This document shows positions 17,573 through 28,026 of a stretch of 64,000 bases of DNA, in pieces. Source of the stretch: Chloroflexota bacterium (GTDB lineage: Bacteria > Chloroflexota > UBA6077 > JACCZL01). The translations under genes and the position numbers were made by a program. The stretch covers positions 33,409-97,408 of the forward strand of contig JADLFM010000010.1 of NCBI GenBank assembly GCA_020845495.1, given 5' to 3'. Within the stretch, counting starts at the first letter, position 1. The number at the start of each line of letters is the position of its first letter. The notes below the pieces were generated by a model that saw nothing but the letters and a program-made list of their open reading frames with translations, had not been told where the DNA came from and ran no database searches.

Positions 17573-19000
17573 ATGACGATGAGTGAGACGAGCGAGCGGG
17601 CGAGCGACCACACTGCATTGACCGCCACACTCCAGCGCCTCGCGGCTGACCTCGTGGTCGAGCACAGTCTGCCAGGGCTGGTCGTCGCGCTGGTGGACGA
17701 TGGAGACATCATCTGGGGCCAGGGTTTCGGCCAGACCGGCGCACCGGCGTCGGGGTCGCGCCGCCTCGACCTCGACACGATCTTCCGAGTCGCCTCGATC
17801 ACCAAGACATTCACGGCGCTCGCGCTCGTCCAACTGCGCGACGAGGGCAGGTTGCGGCTGGACGATCCACTCGTCGCGCACCTCCCCGAATTTGCTGCGG
17901 TCCGTAATCCGTTCGGCCCGCTCGAGGACGTTACGCTGCGCCGCCTCGCCTCGCACTCCTCCGGGTTGATGGGCGAGCCGCCACTCGACCACTGGCAGAC
18001 GCTCTGCTTCCCAACCCGTGAGGAGGTGCTGGCCTCGCTCCCGGACGTCGCCGTCATGATCCCGCCCGGCTCGGCCTTCAAGTACTCGAACCTCGGCTAC
18101 ACCCTGCTTGGCGAGGTCGTCGAGCGACGGGCCGAGCGCTCGTACATCGAGTACGTCCGGGAGGCGATCCTGCGCCCGCTCGGCATGGCGTCCAGCGCCT
18201 TCGCCCTCACCGATGCGCTGGCCGAGCGTGCCGCCACCGGTCACATGCCTCATCCATTCGAGGACGAGGCCCAACCGGCGCCAGATGCTCCCTGCAACGG
18301 CATGGCCGCCGCCGCCCAGTTGTGGACGAGTGCCCGCGACCTCGCCCGCTGGATCGCGCTCCAGTTCCGCACCGAGGCGCAGGAGCGAAGCGGCAATCAG
18401 ATCCTGGCTGGGCCGTCGCTCGCCGAGATGCAGCAGGCGCAGTACGTCGAGCCGAACTGGTCCGGCGGCTACGGCTTCGGCTGGCGTATCCTGCGCCGTG
18501 GCGAGCGCGTCTATCACGGCCACGGCGGCAGCCTACCAGGGTACCGTTCGCAGATCCTGTTCGACGCCACGCGAAAGATCGGGATCGTCGCGCTGATCGA
18601 CGGGACCGGGCCGGTCGATGAGATCGCGGTGCGCCTGCTCGATGCGGCTGCTGACCGCCACGATACGAACCCGGCCGAGCGGCCGGCTGTCATCGCACCC
18701 ACGCCGCCGACCTACCGGCGGCTCCTCGGCATGTACCGCGCCCGCCACTTCGCCGACATCGCACGCGTCGAGTGTCGCGGCGGCAACCTGCTGCTCAAAG
18801 ACGCGCCTGGCTCACCATTTCCTGGCGGCCCGCCCACCCGCCTCGAGCCGACCGCCGACCCGTTGGCGTTCGTGGTGCGCGGAGGCCGCTATAGCGGCGA
18901 GATGCTGACCTTCAGCGTCGCTGACGATGGCCATGTGATCGACTTCCGAGCGGCTGGTTTCGCCTACCGCCGCCTCTCCGACGCCGATGGCCATCCGTAG
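17573..19000 (+). CDS. Serine hydrolase, class C beta-lactamase / PBP4 family
   Basis: The 475-residue protein has the class C-type serine hydrolase core: nucleophile motif S-x-x-K at 75-78 (VASITKTF), the Y-x-N motif in FKYSNLGYTLLGEV and the third-box HGG in YHGHGGSLPGY. A separate C-terminal domain (about 385-475) is beta-rich, as in esterase or peptidase members of this family. No signal peptide is visible, so it is probably cytosolic and an esterase or D-amino-acid peptidase rather than a true beta-lactamase. The start has GAGAGG upstream. Confidence 0.9.
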   Translation: MTMSETSERASDHTALTATLQRLAADLVVEHSLPGLVVALVDDGDIIWGQGFGQTGAPASGSRRLDLDTIFRVASITKTFTALALVQLRDEGRLRLDDPLVAHLPEFAAVRNPFGPLEDVTLRRLASHSSGLMGEPPLDHWQTLCFPTREEVLASLPDVAVMIPPGSAFKYSNLGYTLLGEVVERRAERSYIEYVREAILRPLGMASSAFALTDALAERAATGHMPHPFEDEAQPAPDAPCNGMAAAAQLWTSARDLARWIALQFRTEAQERSGNQILAGPSLAEMQQAQYVEPNWSGGYGFGWRILRRGERVYHGHGGSLPGYRSQILFDATRKIGIVALIDGTGPVDEIAVRLLDAAADRHDTNPAERPAVIAPTPPTYRRLLGMYRARHFADIARVECRGGNLLLKDAPGSPFPGGPPTRLEPTADPLAFVVRGGRYSGEMLTFSVADDGHVIDFRAAGFAYRRLSDADGHP

Positions 19001-19110
19001 TCCGGATGCCAGACCTGGGTGATGCCCGTCACCGTTAGGGCACGCCCTGTCGCGGCCCTCGGCCTCGGTTGCGGCCCCGCTGGGGCCGGGCATTCGTCGA
19101 AGCGCGCGGC

Positions 19111-19154
19111 CAGATGTCCGGCGTCTCGCGGTCAGATGTCCGGCGTCTCGCGGT
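19111..19154. repeat. 22-bp tandem duplication
   Basis: Two identical adjacent 22-bp units begin at 19111 and 19133 with CAGATGTCCGGCGTCTCG; the start of a third follows. They lie in the gap between convergent genes, just after a short GC hairpin (19072-19088). Confidence 0.85.
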
Positions 19155-19207
19155 CAGAGTGGGGGCTCGACGCGCCGGCTGCTCCAACGAACGCCGGCGC
19201 GGCCTGG

Positions 19208-19984
19208 CTATCTCGCCGTCTGCGCGCCGTCCACGATCAGATGCTGCCCGCTCACGAAGTCCGATGCCGGCGACGCCAGGAACAGCGCCGCACCGAGCAG
19301 GTCGTTCGGCGTGCCGATCCGGCCCATCGGCATTGCGGCCAGCCATTCCGCCTTGAACGCCGGATCCTTGAGCGCATCCCGCACCTGGTCGGTCTCGATC
19401 AACGTGGGGCCAAGCGCGTTCACGCAGACGTTGTACGGCGCCCACTCGACGGCCAGGACGTGGGTCAGGTGCACCACGGCCGCCTTCGTCGCGGAGTAGA
19501 CCAGCCGTCGCGGCCAGCCGGTCACGGCGTTGACTGACGCCATGTTGATGATCTTGCCCGATCGCCGCTCGACCATCCCCCGCCCGACCGCCTGACAGCA
19601 GAAGAACAGGCCCTTCATGTTGGTGTCGACAATGGCGTTCCAGGCATCCTCAGTTATGTCAAGAGCAGCCTGACGGACAGTGATGCCGGCGTTGTTCAAC
19701 AAGATGTCGACGCGGCCCAACTCGCCGTCCGCGCGCTCGGCCATGGCCCGGATGCTCGCGACATCGCGCACGTCGACCGGTATGGCCAGCGCTCGCCGGC
19801 CAAGCGCGTGGACCTCGGCACAGAGCGACGCGAGCTCGTCAGCCGAGCGAGCGGTTGCGACGATGTCGGCACCGGCTCGGGCGTAGGCGAGCGCAATCGC
19901 TCGGCCGAGCCCACGCCCGGCCCCGGTCACCAGCGCCACCTTGCCCGTCAGGTCGAACGACGGCCTTTCGGCCTCACCGCTCAT
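19208..19984 (-). CDS. SDR-family oxidoreductase (gluconate 5-dehydrogenase-like)
   Basis: The protein of about 258 residues is a classical SDR: TGAGRGLGRA cofactor loop, NNAGITVRQ, catalytic Ser in MASVNAVTGW, YSATKAA for Y-x3-K, and C-terminal FVSGQHLIVDGA. FDLTGKVALVTG at the start and the NNAGITVR segment resemble 2-deoxy-gluconate 3-dehydrogenase and gluconate 5-dehydrogenase relatives. GGAGGGG lies just before GTG-ATG; I use the ATG. It lies 95 bp downstream of a zinc alcohol dehydrogenase on the same strand, so the pair may act in one sugar-acid or polyol pathway. Confidence 0.92.
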   Translation of the reverse strand: MSGEAERPSFDLTGKVALVTGAGRGLGRAIALAYARAGADIVATARSADELASLCAEVHALGRRALAIPVDVRDVASIRAMAERADGELGRVDILLNNAGITVRQAALDITEDAWNAIVDTNMKGLFFCCQAVGRGMVERRSGKIINMASVNAVTGWPRRLVYSATKAAVVHLTHVLAVEWAPYNVCVNALGPTLIETDQVRDALKDPAFKAEWLAAMPMGRIGTPNDLLGAALFLASPASDFVSGQHLIVDGAQTAR

Positions 19985-20079
19985 CACGCTGCCCCTCCGT
20001 CGCCTTCACGTCGCCTCCTCGACTCGTCTGCCCCTTGGCACTCACTCCTCGCCACGCGCGACCCGCTACGCGCGACCTG

Positions 20080-21246
20080 CTATTCGCCACTCACCACGAT
20101 CGCCCGGCCCACGATGCCGCCACGGTTCAGCGTGTCGTACGCCTCGGCCGCCTGGCCTAATCCGTAGCGGCGTGTCACCGTCTGCGCCAGGTCGATGGCG
20201 CCTGCTCGTGCCAGTGCGATGACGGCCGGCAGGTCGGCGCGGGTGCTCGCGCCGTACGAGCCGACGATTCGTACCCCGCGCCGGACGAGCGGCGTGATCT
20301 CGAGGGGTGCCGTCACTCCAGCCGGCGCGATACCGACCATGACCGCTCGACCGCCCGCGCGCACCACGCTGGCCGCCTGCACGAACGTCTCCGGTCGGCC
20401 AAGCGCCTCGAAGGCGACGTCTACGCCCCGGCCGTCGGTGATCTCTTGCACCCGCGCCGCCACATCCTCCTGCGAGCCGTCGATGGTGTGGGTCGCGCCG
20501 AGCACACGGGCGGCCGTGAGCTTGTCGGCGCGAACGTCGATCGCGATGATCTGACGCGCACCGAACGCTCGCGCCAGTTGGATCACGTTCGAGCCCACAC
20601 CCCCGGTCGCGACCACCGCGACCGACTCGCCAGCCCGGAGGTCGGCGCCGTGCCGCACCGCACCGTAGGCGGTGAAGACCGCACAGCCGAGGATCGCGGC
20701 TTCCTCGAACGGCAGGTCGTCTGGCAACGGTGCCACACCGCTGACCGGCACCACCGCGTACTCCGCCAGTCCGCCCATCGAGTACATCCAGATCGGGGTG
20801 CCGTCAGCCCGGCGCAGTCGAGTGTCGCCGTCGTAGAGCGTGCCTCGCAGGCGATTGAGCGCGAAAAACGTCTCGCACAGACCGTCCTGCCCGCGCACGC
20901 AGTAGAAGCAGGTTCCACACGGCATGATGAACGCACCGACGACTCGCCGCCCGATGGCGAGCCGCTCGGCATCCGTCACCGAGAGCCCGCTCCCGTGCGC
21001 GACGATCGTTCCCGAGATCTCGTGACCGAGCACGCAGGGCGTCGGAAAGCGGACTTCCGCCTTCAGGACGTGCAGGTCGGTGTGGCAGACGCCGCATGCC
21101 CGTACCTTGACCAGCACCTCGCCAGCCCGTGCCGCGGGCGTCGGGAGTTCCTCGACGCCCATCGGCGTGTCGGTCGCCTGGAAGACCGCGGCCTTCATCG
21201 TGGACGGCAACGAGGGCTGTCCTGTCGGCTGCGCCGTGGCCCTCAT
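20080..21246 (-). CDS. Zinc-dependent alcohol dehydrogenase (MDR family)
   Basis: The 388-residue medium-chain dehydrogenase shows the catalytic zinc ligands in GVCHTDLH and LGHEISG and structural-zinc-type cysteines (PCGTCFYCVRGQDGLC). The Rossmann loop is VVATGGVGSNVIQLA, followed by DVRADKL, whose Asp favours NAD. It would oxidise an alcohol or polyol in the cytosol. ATG 21246 has AAGGGTGA close upstream; ATG 21198 (MKAAVFQ) is the family-typical start but lacks a ribosome site. The SDR gene downstream makes a likely two-gene operon. Confidence 0.93.
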   Translation of the reverse strand: MRATAQPTGQPSLPSTMKAAVFQATDTPMGVEELPTPAARAGEVLVKVRACGVCHTDLHVLKAEVRFPTPCVLGHEISGTIVAHGSGLSVTDAERLAIGRRVVGAFIMPCGTCFYCVRGQDGLCETFFALNRLRGTLYDGDTRLRRADGTPIWMYSMGGLAEYAVVPVSGVAPLPDDLPFEEAAILGCAVFTAYGAVRHGADLRAGESVAVVATGGVGSNVIQLARAFGARQIIAIDVRADKLTAARVLGATHTIDGSQEDVAARVQEITDGRGVDVAFEALGRPETFVQAASVVRAGGRAVMVGIAPAGVTAPLEITPLVRRGVRIVGSYGASTRADLPAVIALARAGAIDLAQTVTRRYGLGQAAEAYDTLNRGGIVGRAIVVSGE

Positions 21247-21497
21247 GCGTCACCCTTCATGCGACACCCCTCATGCATCCCCTCAGGAAGCCTCAACACG
21301 GCCGGGCTCGAACGAAGCACGGCTGGCCCAGGATAGTCACCCTGGGGGCAACACGACAACCGGCAGAACGGCTGCAAGGTGGGGGTGGCTGGTGGGTGAG
21401 TGGTTGCCCTTTGCCCTCACCCCGGGATCGCAGACCCTCGACAAGATGCCCAGGAGTTGCCCGCCGGTGGGCGGGCTGTACCGAGAAACCACGCCCC

Positions 21498-21635
21498 TCA
21501 GTCGCGTTGGCGCTCCAGCAGGTACCCGAACAGCGCGATGACCGCGCCTACCGCGATCATCCACGGCTCGAGCCCGACGAGCCACGCGATACCGATCATC
21601 GCCAGCCACAGGATCACCAGGGTCGGCGTGCTCAT
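21498..21635 (-). CDS. 45-residue two-span membrane protein
   Basis: ATG 21635 is preceded by GAGGA and opens a 45-codon frame with two hydrophobic segments (LVILWLAMIGIAWLVG and MIAVGAVIALFGYLL) ending in LERQRD. The start overlaps the stop of the upstream frame in an ATGA arrangement, suggesting coupling. I know no named family. It resembles small hydrophobic proteins often found singly in bacterial genomes. Confidence 0.65.
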   Translation of the reverse strand: MSTPTLVILWLAMIGIAWLVGLEPWMIAVGAVIALFGYLLERQRD

Positions 21636-21940
21636 GCTGTCCTCACGCCGCCTGGATGCAGCGCGCCGACGCCGCCGTGTCGGGGCATCTCGACGCGCCA
21701 TGGTGCGAGCACATCCCGCACTCTACCGACGATCGCATGACCCCGCACCCGGGCCCAGAATGCCCTCACGTTCGGCAGACGTACGCTGGTGACCGTGTTG
21801 TCGACGATCTCCGCGCTCGGGAGGGGAGCAGGCGCCAGCAGGTGCGTGCCGCCGCCCGGCTGGACGACGACGCCAGTGAATGTGAGAAGCCCCTGAACCA
21901 GATCGACCTCCGCCGAGACGGCCAGCGCCTGCTCCCACAC
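21632..21940 (-). CDS. Hypothetical protein coupled to the 45-residue membrane protein
   Basis: This 102-residue frame begins at GTG 21940 and ends in a TGA overlapping the next ATG. It is GC-rich in third positions and reads as an ordered protein (EVDLVQGLLTFTGVVVQ, NTVTSVRLPNVRAFWARV). No family is recognised and the ribosome site is weak, so the start is uncertain. The ATGA junction with a well-supported small gene is the main support for it being real. Confidence 0.42.
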   Translation of the reverse strand: MWEQALAVSAEVDLVQGLLTFTGVVVQPGGGTHLLAPAPLPSAEIVDNTVTSVRLPNVRAFWARVRGHAIVGRVRDVLAPWRVEMPRHGGVGALHPGGVRTA

Positions 21941-22755
21941 CCTGGCTGCATCGTTCCCTTTGTATCATGCTCGATCGGGCGCCGACCCGCGCATGATTTC
22001 CAGCACCGGCATTCACAGCGGCACGCGTGCTCGACACCCGGAGCCAGCCCCCGTCACGCATGCGCTCGCCACCTGATGCGCTCGCCACCTGATGCGCTCG
22101 ACGGCCGGACTCCCCGAACCGATGTCAGACGCCGGAGCGTCGGCAGTCGGGCAGACCCCTTGTGGACCGCGATCGCTTCGAGTACTCTGGTATCCTACCC
22201 GGTTGGAGATACGAGGCCGGTGGTGGACGCCTGCTGCCAGTGCCGCGCCGATCCGGCGATCCGGGGCTGGGTCCGCCACCGTTCCCTGGGGCCATAAGCG
22301 GGAGCATGCGCATGGTCATCAGCGATGATGATCCGACAGCCCCCCGGTCAGTGCCGGTGGGCGCACGCTCCGCCACGGCGTTCCATACGCCGGCCCCAAC
22401 TGCCGGGACGGCCCGCGTCCCCTCCCGACGCCCCGGGCCGCCCGGCGCCGACTGGAGCCTGTGCTCGGGCCACCCGTATAGCGGCCCGATCGTTCCGTCT
22501 GGAGCCGCTGACTACTGGCGCCAGCCGCCCGACGCGGAAGCACGCCAGCACGTGCCCGCGCCCCCTCACTCCGGTGCGATCGAGGGTGGTGATGCTGCTA
22601 CCGGCGGCGACTCGCTGCCTGGGTTGGAGAACAAGCGAGTGGCTGGGAGGAGCCGCCGCTCTGCGCGCGTCCTCCGGACGCGCGGCGTCGGGCCGACGAG
22701 GTCGTCCGTTCCGCGACATGACCGCTGCGTGCGTCAGCGGGCGAGGAGGGCCGTC
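21941..22755. other. Long gap without a convincing gene; 16-bp tandem repeat
   Basis: Several frames are open through these 815 bp, but their translations are Arg/Pro/Gly-rich and look like antisense or non-coding frames. ATGCGCTCGCCACCTG is tandemly repeated at 22060-22075 and 22076-22091, with a partial third copy to 22100. I see no RNA gene. Confidence 0.4.
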
Positions 22756-23079
22756 ATGTCGCACATTGCGAGGCTGCTCGCGTTCACGCTCTGCGTCAAC
22801 CTGCTCGCGGTATCAGAACCTCCACCTGCCGCGCAGGCGCAGGTGCTCTGCTTTGGGCTGGAGGTCACGATCTTCGGGACCGGACATATCGTCGGGACCG
22901 AGGGCAACGACGTTCTCTTCGGGCGAACCGGCAGCGACGTCATCGATGGCGAGGCCGGCGACGACACGCTTGAAGGCGGCAACGACGACGACACCTTGAT
23001 TGGGGGGGCGAACTGGGACTCCTGCTTTGGCGGCCTGGGGAACGATCGTCTGTTCACCTGTGAGGTCGGCGGTAACTGA
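22756..23079 (+). CDS. Small secreted RTX-type calcium-binding repeat protein
   Basis: The 107-residue product has a signal peptide (LLAFTLCVNLLAVSEPPPAA, cleavage near AQAQ) and then hemolysin-type nonapeptide repeats (GTEGNDVLFGRTGSDVIDG, EAGDDTLEGG, NDDDTLIGG). These form Ca2+-binding beta-rolls outside the cell. The RTX block is very short, about three to four turns, and ends in a segment with two cysteines (DSCFGGLGNDRLFTC). ATG 22756 follows GGAGG at 7 nt. No type I secretion genes are adjacent and export here would be by the Sec signal. Function unknown. Confidence 0.8.
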   Translation: MSHIARLLAFTLCVNLLAVSEPPPAAQAQVLCFGLEVTIFGTGHIVGTEGNDVLFGRTGSDVIDGEAGDDTLEGGNDDDTLIGGANWDSCFGGLGNDRLFTCEVGGN

Positions 23080-23378
23080 GCCTCGCGGCCAGCGTTTCAG
23101 GTTGGCGTCCTCGCGGGGGCTCCACCGGGCCACGCGATGCGCGCACCTGGCGAATACCCGCCGTCCGGCATGCCTCTGAACGCCGGGCGGCGGTCAGAAG
23201 CCGATATAAGGCAGCCGGGAGCAGGTCAGGTTCTCTGCATATGACCGCTTCGAGTTCTCCTGATCTCCCGATGCAGTCCTCCACTCACCGCTGCTGGCCA
23301 CCGTAGCCAGGAGAGCGCGTCATGGTGAGACGGACCAGCCCGTCGTGAGACCCGCGAGAGATCGGAAGATCCGCTTCG

Positions 23379-25157
23379 TCAACCGTGGAGCGGCATGGGA
23401 TCGAGCACGGCTACCGTGTGGGCGGGAGGGTCGGCCGTCTCACTCAGTGCCTCGATACGTACCAGCGCATTCTGATCCTTCGCCAACAGGCAGTCACCCA
23501 GCGCGAGAAAGTCGAGCCCGGACGAGTAGAACGTACGAATCGCGTCCTTCGGCTCGCACACGATCGCCTCACCGCGCAGGTTGAACGACGTGTTCATGAT
23601 CATCGGCACGCCGGTCTGCCGTTCGAACGCGGAAATGAGCTCCCAATAGGTTGGGTTCACCGCCCGCTCAACCGTCTGAATTCGGGCGGATCCATCCACG
23701 TGCGTGATTGCGGGTATGACCGCGCGCTTGTCCCAGCGAACCGTGTGGGTCAGGATCATGAACGGCGACGGCACGCCTGGCTCGAAGTAGTCGTGAAACC
23801 TCTCGGCAAGCACGGACGGCGCGAACGGCCGCCATCCCTCGCGAAACTTGATGCAGGCGTTGACACGGTCTTTCATGGTCGGGTCGCGAGGGTCGGCCAG
23901 AATCGAGCGATTGCCCAGTGCACGCGGACCGAACTCCATGCGGCCCTGGAACCAGCCCAGGATCTTGCCCTCGGCCAGAAGTCGGGCGGCCACACCCGGC
24001 ATGTTCGGGCAGCGCAGGTGCGGGATGCCGTACAGCCGAAGGGCGGTATCGATGTCGTCTTGTGTGACCTCTGGGCCAAGGTAGGCGTGCTCCATGACCC
24101 AGGAAGGCATCCGGCCGGTCAGTTGGTGTTCGGCCGCTAGCGCTGCGCCGATCGCTGTCCCATCGTCGGTCGCGGCCGGCTGGATGAACAACCGATCGAC
24201 GATCCCCGCGGCAAGGAGTTTGCCATTTGCCTTTGAATTCATGGCCACGCCGCCGGCGAGGCACAGGCTGCGGCTCGGGATCCGGGCCACCGCATCGCGG
24301 ACCAGCGCGAACATCGCCTCTTCGACTGCCCTCTGCACCGAGGCTGCGATGTCCCGGTCGACGTCGGCGATTGCCGTGTCCGGATCGCGGCGCGGGCCGA
24401 AACGCGCGATCAGGGGGCTCAAGTCGCCCCAACTGCGGCCCATGAGCGCCCGCGCGTTCACCCGGTAGCCATCTGGCGTGATACGGATGTACTCATCCAT
24501 CGGGACGGTCGGCGTGCCATAGGCGGCGAGGCCCATCACCTTCCACTCATCGCTGTGGCGCTCGAAGCCGAGAAGGTCGGTGAACGTCTCGTAGAGCAGT
24601 CCGAGTGAGTTCGGATAGGCGAGCCAGCGCACCCGACGGATCGAGTCACCGCGCGCGTGATAGAGGGACGTCGACTGGTAGGCGCCTCGACCGTCGACGA
24701 CGAGCACGATGGCGTCGTCGAACCCCGATGGAGCGTAGGCGCTGTAGGCGTGTGCCAGGTGGTGATCGATGTACTGCACGCCCGGCATCGGTGGAGCACC
24801 GAAGACACGCCGCAGGTGCCGCTCGACACTCCTACTACCTCGCTCGGAGAGCAGGCCAGACAACGCTCGCCCCACGAACTCGCCGTGCCGTGGGAGCGAG
24901 CCTGACACGCTACATGCCAGCGTGTGCAGGGGTGTCCTGAGCGGGCCATTCCAACCATGGGCGATGGCGTCGAGCTCCGCATACTCGATGCCGGCGTGAG
25001 ACAGCGCGGCCTCAATGCTCCGCTTCGGAAAGCTGTTGTCTTTCCTGACGCGCGAGAACCGCTCCTCCGCGCCGGCAAAGATGAGCCGGCCGTCGCGCAC
25101 GAGCGCCGCAGCGGCATCATGGGCGTACCAGTTTATGCCGAGCACATGCCGCGCCAC
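23379..25157 (-). CDS. Carbamoyltransferase, NodU/CmcH (HypF/TobZ-like) family
   Basis: The 592-residue protein has the two-part architecture of O-carbamoyltransferases. An N-terminal Kae1-like ASKHA domain shows VLGINWYAHDAAAALV, QYIDHHLAHAYSAY, VLVVDGRGAYQ and CLAGGVAMNSKANG. The C-terminal YrdC-like part shows GRMEFGPRALGNRSILADPR and MNTSFNLRGEAIV. Members carbamoylate hydroxyls of sugars, Nod factors or antibiotics from carbamoyl phosphate and ATP. GTG 25157 lies 5 nt after GGAGG and starts directly at the conserved N-terminus. It lies 163 bp downstream of trpB2 on the same strand, without other tailoring genes, so the acceptor is unclear. Confidence 0.93.
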   Translation of the reverse strand: MARHVLGINWYAHDAAAALVRDGRLIFAGAEERFSRVRKDNSFPKRSIEAALSHAGIEYAELDAIAHGWNGPLRTPLHTLACSVSGSLPRHGEFVGRALSGLLSERGSRSVERHLRRVFGAPPMPGVQYIDHHLAHAYSAYAPSGFDDAIVLVVDGRGAYQSTSLYHARGDSIRRVRWLAYPNSLGLLYETFTDLLGFERHSDEWKVMGLAAYGTPTVPMDEYIRITPDGYRVNARALMGRSWGDLSPLIARFGPRRDPDTAIADVDRDIAASVQRAVEEAMFALVRDAVARIPSRSLCLAGGVAMNSKANGKLLAAGIVDRLFIQPAATDDGTAIGAALAAEHQLTGRMPSWVMEHAYLGPEVTQDDIDTALRLYGIPHLRCPNMPGVAARLLAEGKILGWFQGRMEFGPRALGNRSILADPRDPTMKDRVNACIKFREGWRPFAPSVLAERFHDYFEPGVPSPFMILTHTVRWDKRAVIPAITHVDGSARIQTVERAVNPTYWELISAFERQTGVPMIMNTSFNLRGEAIVCEPKDAIRTFYSSGLDFLALGDCLLAKDQNALVRIEALSETADPPAHTVAVLDPMPLHG

Positions 25158-25320
25158 GGCAACCTCCACACAGGAGGAATCTATCGGTCCGCCGTCAAGA
25201 CCTCGTGGCGCGCCCATCAAGATCTTGTTGAGCGCGCCAGGCCTCAGTTTCGGGCGCGAGCCAGTACGGCGAGCCGGCTCACCGACTCGCCGTCGACAAG
25301 GTCGTTCGAGATGGCGGGGG

Positions 25321-26700
<1,380 letters not shown>

Positions 26701-26872
26701 CGTCCAACTCCTCCGCGGACAGCCTCAGCATAGCGTGGCGGGAGTATAGCCGCCTGGGGGGACGGCGCTCTAAGACAGCCTCCGGCGTCACAGCAGAGCG
26801 ATACCGAGAGGCCGTAAGACGTTGTACCGGCCTGATGGGCTATGCATTGTTCGCGTCTGGGTGTCGCATGGC

Positions 26873-26901
26873 TTGACACCGTGATCACTGCGCACTAGTC
26901 T
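26873..26901 (+). promoter_or_regulatory. Sigma-70-type promoter
   Basis: TTGACA (26873-26878) matches the -35 consensus perfectly. After a 17-bp spacer comes TAGTCT (26896-26901), a weak -10. Transcription would begin near 26908, about 24 nt before the TTG start of the next gene. Confidence 0.55.
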
Positions 26902-26931
26902 CTTGCGGTATCTCTCTGTGGTGATGACCGC

Positions 26932-27339
26932 TTGACCGCAACGATCGGTATTGACCAGTTCATACGGGCCATCGAGCGCCTGCCCTCCGACCCGCCACAG
27001 CGCGCGCCGGGAGTCTGGTTCACAACCCAGAAGGAGCACTGGCTGGGCTGGCTACGCCAGTACGATGGTCCTGGCGCCTACAACCGGATCCCGGCTAGCC
27101 AACTCCCGCGGCCGCACGACGCGAAGTGGGTCTACAATCATGTCGTCAACCCGTACATGCTGTTCTGGCTCGTCGAGACCGCTGGCGTGCGGCCGGAGCG
27201 TGTCGAAGCGGCGCGGAACGGCCTTGCGGCTGACGCTTCCTTGATGGCCAGGGCCGGGGCAATCCGCCGTCACGTACCCTGGGCAGACATTGCAGCCGCA
27301 CTCTGGGGGAACGGCGAGGCGCCAACGGCTGTCCGATAG
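26932..27339 (+). CDS. Conserved hypothetical protein, WFTTQKEHW type
   Basis: The 135-residue product has a striking aromatic motif (GVWFTTQKEHWLGWLRQYDG followed by PGAYNR), then KWVYNHVVNPYMLFWLVE and a C-terminal helix ending IRRHVPWADIAAALWG. I recall similar unannotated proteins but no function. No signal peptide or membrane span is visible. The frame starts at TTG 26932; an upstream in-frame stop limits it, and no ATG or GTG is available near the N-terminus. A consensus promoter lies directly upstream. The conserved Trp/His/Tyr pattern suggests nucleic-acid or ligand binding, which is speculation. Confidence 0.7.
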   Translation: MTATIGIDQFIRAIERLPSDPPQRAPGVWFTTQKEHWLGWLRQYDGPGAYNRIPASQLPRPHDAKWVYNHVVNPYMLFWLVETAGVRPERVEAARNGLAADASLMARAGAIRRHVPWADIAAALWGNGEAPTAVR

Positions 27340-27522
27340 AGGCGTCCGATACGAGCACAGGGGCTCGGCAGTTTCCTGGACTGGCCGACCAGTAGACGGC
27401 CTCCTACGCGACCTCGCCTCCGGGCGCTCATCGGCCGCCATGGCAAGGTCAGTCCTGGTGCAATCGGCCGGCGGAAGCACGCGTCGGCCGGCCGCCTTGG
27501 GAATCCATGAAAGGAGCCAGAC

Positions 27523-28026
27523 ATGCCGCCGCTCCGGGCGCTGCTGCGCTGGCTCGGCGTGCTCGTCGACGCGGGGGACTGGCTCGTGGACGGGCAGGTG
27601 CTGGCCTGCGCGTATCCTCGGCGGGAGCGCGCCCTCGCGGGCCTGCATCGGCGGGGTATCTCCGTGCTCGTCAATCTCCACGAGCGCCCCCACGACGCAG
27701 CCCGGCTCCGGCGCTACGGCCTCGTCGACGTTCACGTGCCCGTTCGGGACTTCACCGCGCCGACGCCGGCACAGCTTCGGCGCGGTGTGGCCGCGATTGA
27801 GGATGCTGTCGGTGATGGGAAGCGCGTCGCGGTCCACTGCGGCGGCGGGCTCGGTCGGACCGGGACGCTGCTCGCCTGTTACCTCATCAGTCGCGGGCAC
27901 TCGCCGGCGGACGCCATGGCGCGCGTACGCGCCTGCCGTCCAGGCTCGATCGAGACCCGCGCCCAGGTAGACGCCATCAAGGCGTACGGCCGCTCGCGCA
28001 CAGCTACAGCCGACGGCGGAGCGTAA
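27523..28026 (+). CDS. Dual-specificity/tyrosine protein phosphatase
   Basis: The 167-residue protein contains the cysteine-phosphatase signature HCGGGLGRTG (H-C-x5-R), with the general-acid Asp region in VPVRDFTAP and a typical C-terminal helix (GHSPADAMARVRACRPGSI). It would dephosphorylate phosphotyrosine/serine or a small phosphorylated substrate in the cytosol. ATG 27523 is preceded by GAAAGGAG. Its 3' end overlaps the convergent zinc-ribbon gene by 23 bp. Confidence 0.9.
   Translation: MPPLRALLRWLGVLVDAGDWLVDGQVLACAYPRRERALAGLHRRGISVLVNLHERPHDAARLRRYGLVDVHVPVRDFTAPTPAQLRRGVAAIEDAVGDGKRVAVHCGGGLGRTGTLLACYLISRGHSPADAMARVRACRPGSIETRAQVDAIKAYGRSRTATADGGA

Noticed and set aside
17573..19000. 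Antibiotic-resistance beta-lactamase
   Set aside because: The class C-type motifs are shared with esterases and peptidases; no signal peptide is visible and an extra C-terminal domain argues against a classic AmpC.
22162..22755. In-frame N-terminal extension of the RTX protein
   Set aside because: The translation is Arg/Pro-rich, and the signal peptide plus GGAGG ribosome site fix the start at 22756.
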